In this document: one piece after another, positions 10,201 to 22,254 of the stretch
Layout of the letters: every line of letters begins with the position of its first letter
Position numbering within the stretch: position 1 is the first letter of the stretch
Assembly: GCF_030463535.1 (NCBI RefSeq)
Contig: NC_132896.1
Coordinates: 27,839,709-27,903,708, forward strand
Length of the DNA: 64,000 nt
Source: Salminus brasiliensis
Taxonomy: Eukaryota; Chordata; Actinopteri; Characiformes; Bryconidae
Reading direction: 5' to 3'
Program-made: the position numbers and the translations under genes
Notes under the pieces: generated by a model
The model's input: only the letters and a program-made list of their open reading frames with translations
Databases searched by the model: none
Told to the model about the DNA's origin: nothing

Positions 10201-13009
10201 TGATGCTTAGATTTTCTAAGAACTGTCAAATCTATATGTGTGTGGCAGGCATCACAGCCGAGAACAGAGAGGAGGTGTGTACCTTGGCGTCCGAGTCACG
10301 GTTTGAGCGCAGCGTGAGAAAAGCAGCTCTGTCCATGTACTGGAAACTCAATCCAGACAGAAAGAGAAGGGTGACGGCTTCAGAACTACTGGAAAACATT
10401 AGCCAGGTCAACATGGAAACCGGTAAATATTCTGAATGGCAATGGGAGTGTATCACCTGATCAGCAGGAGTCTGGAGCTAAGTTCTACACTTGACTATGT
10501 ACTATCCCTCTTCTCCTCTAGATGGTGCCTGTAGCAACCCACTCTCAAGCTCGGCTCAGAAACAGAGGAAGGTCTTGGAAAGCCTTGTCTCAAGCGAAAG
10601 TGAGAGATGGAGCTGTATGGGCAGTTTTGAAAGGCCGACGTTTTACCCAAAAATGCTAAAACATGACCCTGTTGTTTTTCTGTTCATGCAGTGATTGATT
10701 ATGTAGGTGTAGAAGAGTTTGTTGAAAACACTAAGCGCTATGCTCAAGGCATCTCGCCAACCCCAGCTCTTGACGCAGCTGCAATCGATGATGATGACGA
10801 CGAAGAGCCAGTGAAGAACCCTGATGAATTGCCTCTGCATCAAAAGGTACAGTTTGAGTGTGAAGGCCAGTTAGTTGTTCATACTGTGCTATCCATCCTT
10901 AGGGTCCAGCAGATGGTTCCAGTTTTTGCCTTGTCCAAACTCCCAACATACCTGAATAAAGCAATCAGCCCTTCAGCACTTGATCCAGGGAATGGAGAAC
11001 TGAATACCTGGTATAGTTGTGCTGGAGCTAGGTTGGACCATCTGTGGACCCCAAGGACTGGTTTGAGAAGTACTGCACTGTACTATGGCTACACTGTCAA
11101 CATTACTATGTGTTCATGTAGATAAACATTGATACTGACACACCACGTTCACTCTTTCTCCATATTTGTGTAGATCTTGAAATTCCCCCTCCATGCAGTG
11201 ACTGAGGTAAAGGAGGTGTTGATTGACTGGGCCTCCCGTGCGGGAATGCAGTGGATCAGCGCCCTTATCCCTACCCACCACGTCAACACCTTAATTTTCT
11301 TCTTCATTATCTCCAACCTGACTCTAGACTTTTTCATTATCGTCATTCCTCTCGTCATCTTCTACCTCTCCTTCGTCTCTATGGTCATCTGCACGTTGAG
11401 GGTCTTCCAGAACAGCAAGGCCTGGGAGAACTTCACAGCGCTGACGGCCATGCTGGCTCGTTTTGAGCCAGAGTTGGATCTGGAGCAAGCTGAGACCAAC
11501 TTCACTTGGACCCATCTGGAGCCTCACCTCTACTTTCTGGTCTCTGCCTTTTTCCTCATACTCTCATTCCCTGTGGCAGACAAGTCTTGGCTACCGTGCT
11601 CTGAACTAGCTACGGTAGCAGTCTTCTTCACTGTGAGCAGCTACCTGAGCTTGCGTCCGGCGGCCCAACAACACGCCAGATTGGCCCTTCTCACACAAGT
11701 CACCTCTGCCATTTGCTCCTTCTCTAACGAGCTGCTGGGGGGCTGGGTGTTATGGCTGGTGGGAGGGTCGTGGTTTAGTGTGCCCCTTTGTGACTGGTTG
11801 GTGTTGCACGTTGGTCTGCCTTGTGTTCTGTACTTATACCTGCTGTACCTGTGCGGGCGCATGGGCACAGCCCGAGGGTTGCATGGCTCATACAGCATGC
11901 TGCTGCCCTATCTGCTATGCTTCACCTGGTGTGAGCTGTCCGTCACACTTCTGCATGAGTCCACTGTGCTAGGACTCCTGCGCACTGCCGTAGGATACCT
12001 CCTCTTTTTCTTCGCCCTCCCCGTGCTCTCGCTGGCACTGGCTGCTGTGCTTCTGGTACAGTTGGTGCAGTGGTTCCTTGCGCTGGAGCTGGCCAAGATG
12101 GCAGTGACTGTGTGTGTGTGCGTGCTTCCTGTTTTGCTGCGGTGGTGGACTCGTTTCAGCGTGTCTCCTCTTGCGGTGATCCGATCTCTCCGGCGCAGCA
12201 GTGTGGTCAAGCTGATCCTGGTATGGATCTCGGCCCTGCTGCTCTTCAGCTGGTTCTATGTGTATCGCTCTGAGGGCATGAAGGTGTACAACTCCACGCT
12301 GACCTGGCAGCAGTACAGCGAGATTTGCGGCCCTCGTGCCTGGAAGGAACGCAATATGGCACATACCCAGATCCTCTGCAGTCACCTTGAAGGACACCGC
12401 GTCACCTGGGAGGGCCGTTTTAAGTATGTCCGTGTGACTGAAATAGAAAATGGAGCGCAATCTGTCGTCAACCTCCTGCCCGGCATTATAGCAGACTGGG
12501 TCCGCTGCCTTTATGGAGAGGAGTACCCAGCCTGCGACACTGCCTATCCAGGGCCCACTGACCCGCTCTGCCAACTCAAGGCTCTTGCAAATCACAAATG
12601 CCATGTGAAGCGATTTGATCGCTACAAGTTCGAAGTGACCATGGGTATGCCACACGGGGACAAGAGGGGGAAAGGAATTCAAGACAATGACGATGCAACA
12701 AAAGACATAGTGCTGCGGGCAAGTAATGAGTTCCGCAGCGTGCTGCTGGCGCTCAGTTCAGGCAGTGTTGTGGAGTTCAGCACTGTTCTAGAAGGCAGAC
12801 TGGGCAGCAAGTGGCCGGTGTTTGAGCTTAAAGCTCTTCACTGTAGGACTTGTAACTCTCCTCTGGTGCCTATAAGACGGCAAGTAAAGATCGAGCAAGA
12901 CTGGAGGGTCAACGCTCGCAGTGCCTTCGCCTTTGCCTTTAACTTCCTCTTCCACCCGCTACTCACAGCCGAGGTAGACCCTGCTGTGGCTGCAGATGTG
13001 GCTGTTTAA
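7234..13009 (+). CDS. wfs1: Wolframin (ER membrane glycoprotein), seven coding exons
   Basis: Wolframin is an ER membrane protein that supports calcium homeostasis and the unfolded protein response; human mutations cause Wolfram syndrome. Coding exons: 7234-7492, 9749-9825, 10006-10150, 10249-10422, 10522-10599, 10692-10846 and 11174-13009. The phases join without a stop to give 907 aa (human 890). Residues 1-86 are Ser/Pro-rich. About 90-200 looks like Sel1-type helical repeats ([37 protein letters not shown]). An acidic DDDDDEE tract lies near 280. Several hydrophobic membrane segments run from about 335 to 663, then a Cys-containing luminal C-terminus with SGSVVEFST and [12 protein letters not shown]. 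The Met at 7234 lies two bases after the acceptor at 7230-7231. The last exon encodes about 611 residues, as in human exon 8. Teleosts often have two paralogues (wfs1a, wfs1b); I cannot tell which this is. Confidence 0.97.
7493..9748 (+). other. wfs1 intron 2, with a 45-bp cassette and a MITE
   Basis: This intron holds the 45-bp cassette at 7905-7949 (an exact inverted match to 5896-5940) and a MITE at 8553-8866. The remainder shows no coding signal. Confidence 0.7.
8553..8866. mobile_element. Teleost TIR MITE, 'gtccaaatgtttgggacacc' family, copy 1
   Basis: The left end gtccaaatgtttggggacac pairs with the right end gtgtcccaattcttttgtcc as imperfect inverted repeats. About 314 bp, non-coding, inside wfs1 intron 2. 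Further copies lie at about 22,255-22,720, 29,006-31,022 (split by a Tc1 element), 50,040-50,306, 54,266-54,731 and 61,080-61,460. The TA duplication around the split copy points to the Tc1/mariner superfamily. Confidence 0.75.
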
Positions 13010-14560
13010 AATTGAGCATTTTCTTTTTGGCAACCAAAAACAGGAACTGACTGATTCCCGTTGAGTATTAATTTTCATGATTCAGATAGTGAGTGGTATA
13101 TCTGACCATCAGGAGCATACTTTGTTTGCTGAGTGTGTTTGTATGTGGCCCAAGGGCTTGACCTACTGTTCCAGGGCTGTGCTGTTGGGTAGTGATGAAT
13201 TCATTCAAAATGATGCCCAGGTGGAGAAACCTACAATTAATTTTTGTGGATAAGCTCTAAAGAGGGAAGGCAGGTTATCCCAGCTGAATCTTACAAAGAT
13301 GATCCTAAAGGCATAATTCTTTAGTATTAATTTGTAGAGATTGGAAATTCAGCTCCAGAAAGTAAGAATCCGCCTCAGGACTTCGTTCCAACTGCTTGGG
13401 CAGCTCTGCTGTAGCTTGGGTGTCTGATGGATGTACAGAAAATGCTTCAAGTCGTTTGGTCAGGAGCCCAGTTGTCTGATACTCTGATACTCTGGATGTT
13501 CCTTATGAGCTGAATTTCCTGGCCTAGTTCTAGACTAAAGTGGTTTTCGGTGAATAATCACTATTGATAAAAGCACTGTTTTTAGGTTAGTTTAGGATAT
13601 GCAAGTTCAAGACTTTTCATGTGAAAATATGGTAAGAGTTTTACCCTTTTGTTTTCTGGCTGAATTTGAAATAGTGAGTGAGGGAAACTGCAGAAAATCT
13701 TTGGTAGTTGCTACAGAAACCAAATAGAGCTCTAAGGCCTGAGCTATATCAGCAGGGGCCATCTCACTGGTCACCAGGCATGCTCGGAAACTCACAATCT
13801 GTCATCAATTGTGGAAGCACAAAATGTGCCATTGAAGAAGTGTGTACTTGGAGCAGATTTTGCTTGTCACCAAAGATTACACTTTTCAGACCGTATTTGG
13901 GAACATAAGAGCTTCACGAGTGTGAAAACTGAAGCATTTCCATGCATTGATTTCTATAAATAATTTTATTTTTCATTTTAATTACAATAAGGCCTACCTG
14001 GGCCACCAATGTTACTTTTATTTGAAGATGCTGTGATTGTTTTTTTTTCTCCCGATGCCTTTCGTGTGCTTTTGTAAATATTAGATATTTTTAGGAAAAA
14101 AACAATCTATCAGATTATTACAGAACATTGAGTGTTTCTATTTCTATATATCCTGTGTGCCTGAAATTAACACTGAACATTCTACTAGTCTGTAAAGCTA
14201 ACATTTCAACTGTTATATCAGTATAATGAGACTAAACAAACCAAAATGCTGTATAAAATGATGAAGTGTGGAATTTCCACTTGAATCTCGCTGTAGGTTG
14301 CTGAAATGGAAACACCCACCGTCAACTTGAAACCATTGGCTGGTAACTATCATTACATAAATGCATTAGATAATCTGTATATTAAAGTGCCTTTCACAAG
14401 GTCACATGCTATTTCTCTACAGAGACATGACACCCACCCACATCCGCAAAAGGCACACTGCTCGCCGCCTTCCCACTGAGCTGGTCTCTACCCCTGTGAT
14501 TTTGATGTATGACTATTCAATACTGTAATGGTGCACTACATAGAATAAATAATAATGGAG
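13010..14560 (+). other. wfs1: wfs1 3' untranslated region
   Basis: This is the non-coding sequence after the wfs1 stop. The first good poly(A) signal I accept is AATAAA at 14544-14549, followed by T-rich sequence (gactgttctttgccctgttt). That gives a 3' UTR of about 1.55 kb. Earlier AT-rich stretches lack a clean hexamer with a downstream GU-rich element, but shorter isoforms cannot be excluded. Confidence 0.55.
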
Positions 14561-14999
14561 ATGACTGTTCTTTGCCCTGTTTCCCACGTATAAGAAAAGA
14601 TGCGTCAAGTTACAAGTGACTGAACACTTGCATGCACACCTTCCAACATTTGTAATCGCTGATGCCTTTAAATGATGGCGGGCTCAAGTAGAGTGAGATG
14701 TACATGATTGAATTTTTAGTTTTCTTATGCTTTTAAGACTAATTTATCTATGCAAATGAGTTTGGTCTGATGGTCTGTCCTGTATTGTGCCTCATTCAAA
14801 AAGCTGTCTGGTCTTAACCACTCATTAGGTGCATCCTAAGTCTCGACTGAAGCTGAGGTAGGACAGAACTTGCTGGCACTGGTACACAAAGGCTCCGTCT
14901 CAGAACTGGGCAGGCTTTACAGATCATGATTAACTGCTGAAAGCAATACAGCATGGTTAAATCCTACTTGTCAGTCTCTCGGCTCTACTCAACGAGTCC

Positions 15000-15260
15000 T
15001 ACGTTCTTTAAAATCAAGATACAATTGCTCAAGTGGTTCTTTAAGTCATACCTTTTAGGAACCTCTTGTGGTGCCATAAAAAGCATGTTTATAATAGAGG
15101 TGTGTTGGTGTGGAAACTTTTACATCAATCTTAAAATGTTCTTCACACTCAATTTCATCTCTGTTGCAAACATGCTTCTATAGGGAACCAAAAGTGGTTG
15201 TTCTATGGCATCTCTTGGAGGAACCCATTAAAGCACCTTTTCTTTTAAGACTGTATAGTG
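15000..15260. repeat. Degenerate 'ggttctttaa' palindromic repeat
   Basis: The phrase aagtggttctttaagtcata near 15,032 and taaagcaccttttctttta near 15,230 look like ends of a degenerate hairpin repeat related to the one at 18,358-18,474 and those near 31,600 and 32,900. It directly abuts the displaced wfs1 fragment. Borders are approximate. Confidence 0.35.
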
Positions 15261-15262
15261 AA

Positions 15263-15354
15263 TGATGCCGCTGGCGCTCAGTGCAGGCAGTGTTGTGGAG
15301 TTCAGCAGATTGGGCAGCGAGTGGCCGGTGTTTGAGCTAAAAGCTCTTGACTGT
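15263..15354 (+). pseudogene. Displaced fragment of wfs1 last-exon coding sequence
   Basis: These 92 bases match 12740-12845 of the wfs1 last exon with only a few substitutions. One 15-base deletion in the copy removes what would be five codons (TVLEG). The frame stays open: it reads ALSAGSVVEFSRLGSEWPVF, where wfs1 reads [11 protein letters not shown], then the five deleted residues, then RLGSKWPVF. It has no start context, splice sites or continuation, and runs into AT-rich repeats. It lies 2.25 kb after the wfs1 stop in the same orientation, so I call it a truncated duplicate rather than an exon. Confidence 0.8.
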
Positions 15355-16320
15355 ATATATATATTATGTTGTTATATTATTATATGTATAATAAGGCCTT
15401 TTAACGCAAGAACGAGGAGCTCCTCAGTATGTACGTGTGAAAAGATGGTGTTAATCAATTTTCTTAAACTGTTTGTTTCTACAAGGGCAATGAACCTGTT
15501 CATAGCATGATGGATATCCAGCAGATGTCAGTATAGCTAAAGACTGCTTTTCGAATTCCAATTCACTGCCTGGAGCAAGAGGCTTTGGATGTTGCTGCTT
15601 GGATTCACAGTGAGTACTATTTAAATGCTGATACATGTAAAGTCCTTAATCTTCACATGTACACTTTCTTCTGTCTGCTGAATTACAGGGAATTCAATGA
15701 CTGTGCATGTGTTTATCTTCTAAAATTTCCCAAACACTTATTTCACTGAAAGGCCCGATTTGGTGAATTCTGGGGTAGGTCACCTCTGTCTGATTCCCAC
15801 TGGTTGTGCTTTTGTTCAAGATGGGACTGGCAATTAAAACCATTCTCTAACCTGTCCTCAAATCTGCTGTATTCTCTTCAAGTAATAGGCCATTGAATTC
15901 CGTATGGACCCCAGCAACTCATTGGTTCTTTTGGCTGAAATGCACATTATCACACACAGCCTGACTATTCAATATAAAATAATGTGAATGAACATTGGGG
16001 AATTCTCACATGGGCATCATTACAATAAAAATTGAGGCCTGCCAAACACTGCCATTGATTGTTTGCTTGCATACAACTGAAAGCTGTCACTGGTGACCAT
16101 ACGCCCGTACACTTCTCCTTTTAAGAACTTCACACTGTTAATGTTCACACTGTCCATGTGGTTTTGCAGTATTCAGTGGGAATTATTGGTAATAAAGCAT
16201 TCCTAAAAATTAGATAATATGCAGGAGCATTGGATAGAACAAGCTTGTAGATTGTAGACAAACCCACCTTCTCATCCACTTTTACACTTTAAACAATGTA
16301 ATTCATGTCACTCATACAGT
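15355..16320. other. Intergenic DNA, no gene recognised
   Basis: AT-rich sequence without splice-flanked open frames. No recognisable repeat was found apart from short AT runs at 15,354-15,390. Confidence 0.5.
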
Positions 16321-17170
16321 GCTGCAAAAACAAATTTCTTATGTTTTGCATGTTTGTCACAATTACTGTCACTTAAAAAGCCTGCAATTTACCAAATCAA
16401 GCAATTAACCAAATGTAGTAATCACTTAAATAGAACTTTCCAGCCATGTTGATTATGCCAAAAGGTTTCAACAAGCAGAACACTATGCCTCAGTCAAAAC
16501 TTTGGAACAGATTTGAAGAAAATTTGAAACCTATCACTCTCTGCCTCACTTGCCTCAGATAAGGTCAGTGTTTGTGGTATCCATAAACACTAACTCAGTG
16601 GAAGAAAAGGCTCATCTTACATTTGCCAAAAAAACATATTGATAACTTTCTTAGAATAATAATAAAAAAGAAGTAGTCTGTGTCAGACTAATGACCTATT
16701 TTGACACCTTTATAATGATGGATCCCATTGCCCTTGTAAACTAAACAAATCCCAAATAAGGAAACCTGGATAAATGTCAGATTTTTTGTAAAAACAGAAT
16801 ACATGGTTTTAAAGAATTTTTCTTCTTTGTGTGCTTTTTTAAAAGAATGGTTGGTGAAGAAGGCCCAGTGTTCTGTGGACTGACAAGTTGAAAGTGGAAT
16901 ACAGGTCCCATCATATCTGATGTAAAGCTAACATGTAAGAACATCACATCAGCTGTCAGACATGGTGTGAGGATTCATTCCTGCTTTAAGACCTGAGTGA
17001 CTTGTCCTAGTTTACTAAACCACCAATTATGCTCTCTACCAGAAAGTTCTGCAGTAGAACGCCTGCTCATCTGTCTGGAAGCTCAAGCGCAATTAGGTTG
17101 TGCAACAAGACAATGATCAGAAGCACAAAAGCCAATATACCTGAAAGGCTCAAAAGAAACAAAAGTCTGT
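16318..17170 (+). mobile_element. Degenerate Tc1-like transposon relic
   Basis: The left end tacagtgctgcaaaaacaaa followed by ttttgcatgtttgtcac resembles the terminal repeat of a common fish Tc1 family. Around 16,850-17,150 broken frames still suggest transposase: LWTDKLK in the first catalytic block, and QQDNDQKH (bases near 17,105-17,130), the second-Asp block normally read as QDNDPKH. Many stops and frameshifts make it inactive. The right end is not clear. Confidence 0.6.
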
Positions 17171-18357
17171 ACTGTCAGGATATTTATCCCATAGAATAAA
17201 AAATAGGCCATGTTTGTAATTGTGCCTCTGAGACTCATATATGTAAATTACCTTTGTTCTGATTGGCTGCCCCAACACTGAGGCTTTTAAAAGCAGTCCC
17301 TGCTAAAATACCGCTTAAAACTAAAGTGTGAATGGGTTTTGAGATGTTTACAGTGTTTATATAATAACTGTAGGTTTAATGCATAAAGTCATTCTTCTTT
17401 ATCTACTTTGTGCCTGGAAAGGAAACTGGAAACCTGAAGGAGTTACAACCTTTGGAAACCTGAATGAGCAGCTGGAAGTTTGGTGAGAAGTCTTCCAAGT
17501 GTAAAAAGCAGATGGGGTGGAAATGATTTTGAGATTAATTCTTACCGTCTTCCTCAATATAACTTATCATGATGCGTCACAACATGAAAGCTTATGTCAT
17601 TTAGCACTGGTTTCATGTCAGTTGGTTTAGAGCACATTTGACTGCGATGTAGATTCTGCTGTATTAACAGTTGGCTTTGAAAGCCACAGACGTGGTCAAA
17701 GCCAAAACTTTCCAGACTTCCTTTTCCTGAGTGACTGGAAGAGTGTCAAGGCCTGGCAGACACATGAGCCACCTCAGTAAAATGTCAGCTGATACAAGAT
17801 CGTTTTTTGAAGGATCACATTAAGGACGCATTTTGAGGAGCTTATCCTTATATACAGGTTAACGTGACATGGAACTGGAGCTGACATCATTACAAAGATA
17901 TGCCAGCTTTAACCACAATAACATTAGATGTTTTTCTCCACCCTGTGATTTCAGATTGACCTAAATTCGAGATGAACACATGTGGGTATTGGCCTGTTTA
18001 TATCTATATGCAAGAGTTTGGTCAACAAGCCTGTGGGGAAATATGAGCTTGGGTCAATTTTTGGATGGTGGATGCATGTGAATACAAACTGTATATAAAT
18101 GTATTTTAATACTAAAACTAATTCCACTCCTGTGTAAGCCTCAATATACAAAAAAAGTATATTTTGCATGATTCTTAAAATATAATATTAACATTTTAAA
18201 ACTTTCTAAATGGACCAGTCATGTATTACATAATATTTAAGTGGTTTTTGAAATATCAAAATTTAAAATGGCTTGTTCACAATCATCTTTGGAAAAGACC
18301 AGCTGATGAAAATGCTAAAGAGTCTGTTGTACTGTTATATAACTTACATACTTACAT
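17171..18357. other. Intergenic DNA with a fragment of a dispersed repeat
   Basis: Bases 17,215-17,330 resemble 62,690-62,800, sharing atatgtaaat and ctttgttctgattggc, so both are copies of one repeat. The rest is apparently unique and AT-rich, with no gene. Confidence 0.45.
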
Positions 18358-18474
18358 AAGTAGGGGTTCTTCAATTTGAAACTGTGGAGGATCCTTCAAG
18401 AAAACTTTTCTTGTAAAAATCTTTTCTCTCACCTTAAGAGGTTCCTCCACAGTTTTAAATTGAGGAACCCCTAC
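18358..18474. repeat. Hairpin MITE, about 40-bp arms
   Basis: The left arm (18358-18400) and the right arm (18433-18474) are inverted repeats with only a few mismatches, built around gaactgtggagga-like words and the end taggggttc. The loop is about 32 bases. Non-coding. Confidence 0.8.
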
Positions 18475-18477
18475 AGT

Positions 18478-18735
18478 TTAGCTGGTGCAGTGGAGCTGGG
18501 GGCCTGGCGATTTTCCTCCAAGGGCGTTGGCTGCCCATATGTGCCGCATTAGCAGCAGTTAGAAAGGAGGCAGGCTTTGTACATATTGGAGGAGCCTTTT
18601 AAGTTCTTACTCTCCTAGTGTCGGGAGTGTTGCTAGTGCTAGGGGGAGCATTACGAGTGGGTGGGTTAATTGGCAGAACCAAATTGGGAGAAATGGAAAA
18701 TGTTGACAAAAATTAATAAATAAATAAAAACCAAA
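18478..18735 (+). mobile_element. SINE-like repeat, second family, copy 1 (head lost)
   Basis: It shares words with the copies at 36,105-36,310 and 44,290-44,600: cattagcagcagttagaaa, aattgggagaaatgg and the ctcctagtgtcgggag block. It ends in an A-rich tail with taaataaat. The tRNA-like head visible in the other two copies is missing here. Confidence 0.6.
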
Positions 18736-18774
18736 AGTAAATAATAATAAATACTATGACTTCTCTTTGTCACG

Positions 18775-19757
18775 TGTCCCAACAAGCAGCAGCTATAGGC
18801 TCCTTCAAGCAGCTGCCTAGCTTAATTGATGGCCACAAAGCAGACGAGAACTACGAGAAGCTGTTTCCTCAGAGTAAAAACAAGAAAAGGCATTTAACAA
18901 GGATGGAGAAGGTCAAATTAAGGTCTTGAAGACCAAGAAAATCAAGAAAAAAAAGAGAACTGCTCATGGGATTACAAATTAAACAAAAAAAACCTACAGG
19001 AGGATTCGGCAGGCTGTAGAGTGGTGTGGCACTGTTCTTGTGTTTGACCTGGAAAAGTCATCAGAAAAAAACATTTCTGTGTCCTCGCCACAAAGTTCAG
19101 CATCAGAAGTTTTCAGAGGAACATCTAAACAAGCTTGGTGCATTCTGGAAACGAGTCCTATGGATTGATAAAGTTAAAAACATGTTTTGGCCACAGCGAG
19201 TAAGGTTTTGAGTGTTTGGAGAGCAATCTGATGTAAAGACCACCTTTCCAACTGTTAAACACCGGGGTAGATCGGCCATGCTTTTACTGAAGGTGAAAAT
19301 AGATTGGTTTCTTCAGCAGGAACATTATCCTACTGAATAGTTTTGGACAACCTTAAGTGATGCAAGCTGAAGGTTTTACCATTGCACCATTTACCAAAGT
19401 CCCCCAAACTAAACATCATCAAAAACCTGTGGATAGGCTTCAGAAGAGCTAACTCTGCAGCAAAACAGCCCAAGAATCTCTCAGGATTAGAAGTCTGTTG
19501 CAAGAAACAAAAATTAAAGTTCTCTTAGCTGATACGAAAAAGTGTTTACAAGCTGTGATATTTAACAAAAGGGGTGTCATTACGTACTGACCATGCAGGG
19601 TACCCAATGCTTTGCTGCAGAGCTTTGGGCCCTTTTTTTTGCTATTTTGAAAATCTTGAAGCTAAATGTGTCATCTTTAAAGTTACTCACTTACCTATTC
19701 ACAGTAACAGATATTTTGACCAGGGTTGCCCTAAGCTTTGCTTGCCACTGTATAAAT
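18775..19757 (+). mobile_element. Degenerate Tc1-like transposon relic
   Basis: A short intact frame at 19,112-19,211 reads EEHLNKLGAFWKRVLWIDKV and then PQRVR. This is the region around the first catalytic Asp of Tc1 transposases. Upstream, IDGHKADENYEKL (about 18,818-18,860) resembles the linker region. Downstream, 19,255-19,290 would encode the 'TVKHGG' block but is broken. A probable right end is at about 19,730-19,757 (gcttgccactgta). Many stops; inactive. Confidence 0.65.
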
Positions 19758-21090
19758 CCACATATTTAGCCTGCAGCAGTTGCATTAATGAGTGTTTTAG
19801 GCCAGACTGCTTTTTGAATTAGGAAGATTATAAGGCAGTCTTGAAGACACGGCAACAAAAATAGCCTGTTAAATTTCAAGCAATAAACAGAGGTTGCAAA
19901 ATTGTCATGTAGAAATGAATTATGACTGTTTTTGATATATAAAAAATTGATTAGGAAATAAATTTTAGGAAATGAGCCTTTTAGGATCCCTCATAAAACA
20001 CAGACACACAAGAAAAAGACATTATGTTTTGAAATCAGGCCCAGGTATGCCTAAAAAAGCGAGGTTGCTAACTAAACATGCAGAGATTTGTTGGATTTAT
20101 CATGAGAACAGCAAAGAAACAAGAAAAAAGACCTTTTAAAAAAGCAGTGATTATCAAAACAGTTCTTAAACACTGAAAACACATTCAGTGACCTAAAGAA
20201 GGCAGTGATAAGGAGAACAGCTCAAAAGAAAAACAGCAGCGCAGAGGCCTGAAAAGACCCCTTCCAAAAAGGAAAGTGGTTTTGGAAGAGGCCGGCTTTT
20301 GGCTTTGAATTCACACATTCCTATTTGTTTTTGTTCTCAAATACAAACACATTTCACAAATGGATCTGGCGTGACCCACATTCTACTACTTTTTTGTCCA
20401 CGTGCGGATAGAGGTTCTGTTTGGCATGTTATTTCCATCGACATTTTTCACAATTAACAGCTCCTTTTCCTGGCCTTTACAAGGACCCATGAAGTTGAGT
20501 TTGGAAGCCACTATTAGAGCCTCTGATACAGTTCCAAACACTTTCAATAGCTGGTAGGTCCTGAACTAGAAATGCAAATGGGTTAAGATAAGACATATAA
20601 ACCCACACAACAGTATTTTTGGTTCATATGTTTATTTATTTATTTATTTATTTATTTATATTTTTTCATTTTTAGTGAGAAAAATTGCATCTATTTGTGC
20701 AATGAAATGATGAAACTGTTTCCAACGAAACACTATACCTACTTCCTTCAAGTGAAATGAAGGACATATGAAGGAGTATAAGATGTACCAGAAGAACTCC
20801 TGTCATAAACATTTCACTCCAAACTGAAATTCTACACGTTACATTGGATTGCAGTAGTATTTTGAGTAGCATGCCTTGGAAGAATGATCTAATGGCTGTA
20901 GTGATCTAGCCAGATCTTGTCAGATTGGAACCTTAAGTGAGGAACCGCTCAAATGTCTTTTAGGGTTCTTTAGTAAAGTCAAAGGTTACACACAGAACCT
21001 TGCTTTGATGGAAAACATGTAAATGATCCCTAATAAAACTTAAAGAAATAGCTCTATTTAGCACCTAAAAGGATTAGTCTTTGTTTCTGA
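19758..21090. other. Intergenic DNA, no gene recognised
   Basis: Includes a segment (19,838-19,945) similar to the first 110 bases of the window, and a TTTA microsatellite at about 20,632-20,659. No exon is visible. Confidence 0.5.
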
Positions 21091-21795
21091 AAGCAGTACA
21101 CAGTTTTTTTACTTAGTATCTTAAAAAAATGACTTATTTTCTCAGACATTCGACTCAATAACTCTACTCTATTATCTTAAGAAAAAGACTTGAAAGTATT
21201 GACGTCTTTAAAAAATTACTTATTTTCTATTTGACTATTCGACTCAGTAACTCAACTGACTTAGTTTCTCAAAAGTTTGGCGTAGTATCTCAAGTGACTT
21301 ACTGGCACATACTTTTGATTTAACATCTCAATTAATTGACTCATTATCTTAAGAAAAAGCAATTATCTAAAATATTGAACATCTTTAAAAATGACAATGA
21401 TTAAATTATTATCTTGCAAATTTGACTTAGTATCTCAAATAAGTGAGTTATTGTCTCAATATTTTTGATGTAGTATCTTAAAAAAATGACTTCTCAGACT
21501 TGTTTAAAAGTATCTCTAATAATTAACTTTTGAGGGAAAGGCTTGCTCTAAAGCCTCAACAGTTTTGACACAATTAAAAAAAAAAAAGGTTTGACACAGG
21601 TTTGACAAAGTTTAAATTCGTATCACAAACTAATAAATACAACTATACTAAATAAACCATAAATTAGTAATTACTCAGTCAAATATTTGAGATAATAAGT
21701 AATTATTGAGGGACACTAAATCATATTTTTTTTATTCTGCTGCCAGAAAAAAAAAAAAGTACTACTGGAATAATACAGTATGTTATGCTGTCAGG
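21090..21795. repeat. Degenerate tandem repeat, TTGACTTAGTATCTCAAATA type
   Basis: The phrase cttagtatctcaaa and close variants recur many times with irregular spacing of about 30-45 bases. The end of this block (21,418-21,794) is duplicated at 24,756-25,133. A related array lies at 23,215-23,640. Highly AT-rich and non-coding. Confidence 0.75.
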
Positions 21796-22254
21796 AGACA
21801 CGGCATACTAGTTGGCCTGCCTGACTTGTTTGCTTGATGTTTCGTTACTGGAAATGCTGAAAAGGCAATTCAACCTCTTAATAAGTGTATATTCCCCCAT
21901 CCTACAACTTAAACCCACTTTCTTTGTAGCAGAACATGTACATGCAGTTTCGTCCTCCACACCCTCTGCTCGCTACACCCTTGTTTATAATTTTACACTT
22001 CATACACATCTCAGGGATGAATAAGATGAGTCATTTGCCTTTTAGACAGGTATTGAAAACGAATGTTTCACATATGCAGGGCTTGTCTCAACCTCCCTGA
22101 AGCCTGAGCAGCTAAACGAATTATGTAACCCTACACCTCAATGCCTTTGACATTCCAGTTCGCAACTGTGGAACACGTTTACCTTTATCACCTGCACATC
22201 GTGCAGAACTACAGTGGAATATTGAGGATGTGTTTCAAGTATATCACTTATTAC

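Noticed and set aside
10691-11125. 144-codon open frame on the + strand
   Set aside because: It is wfs1 exon 7 (10,692-10,846) read through its donor into the intron. The intron part has no family similarity.
11969-12682. 237-codon minus-strand open frame
   Set aside because: It is antisense to the wfs1 last exon, is explained by the GC-rich coding sequence, and has no recognisable domain.
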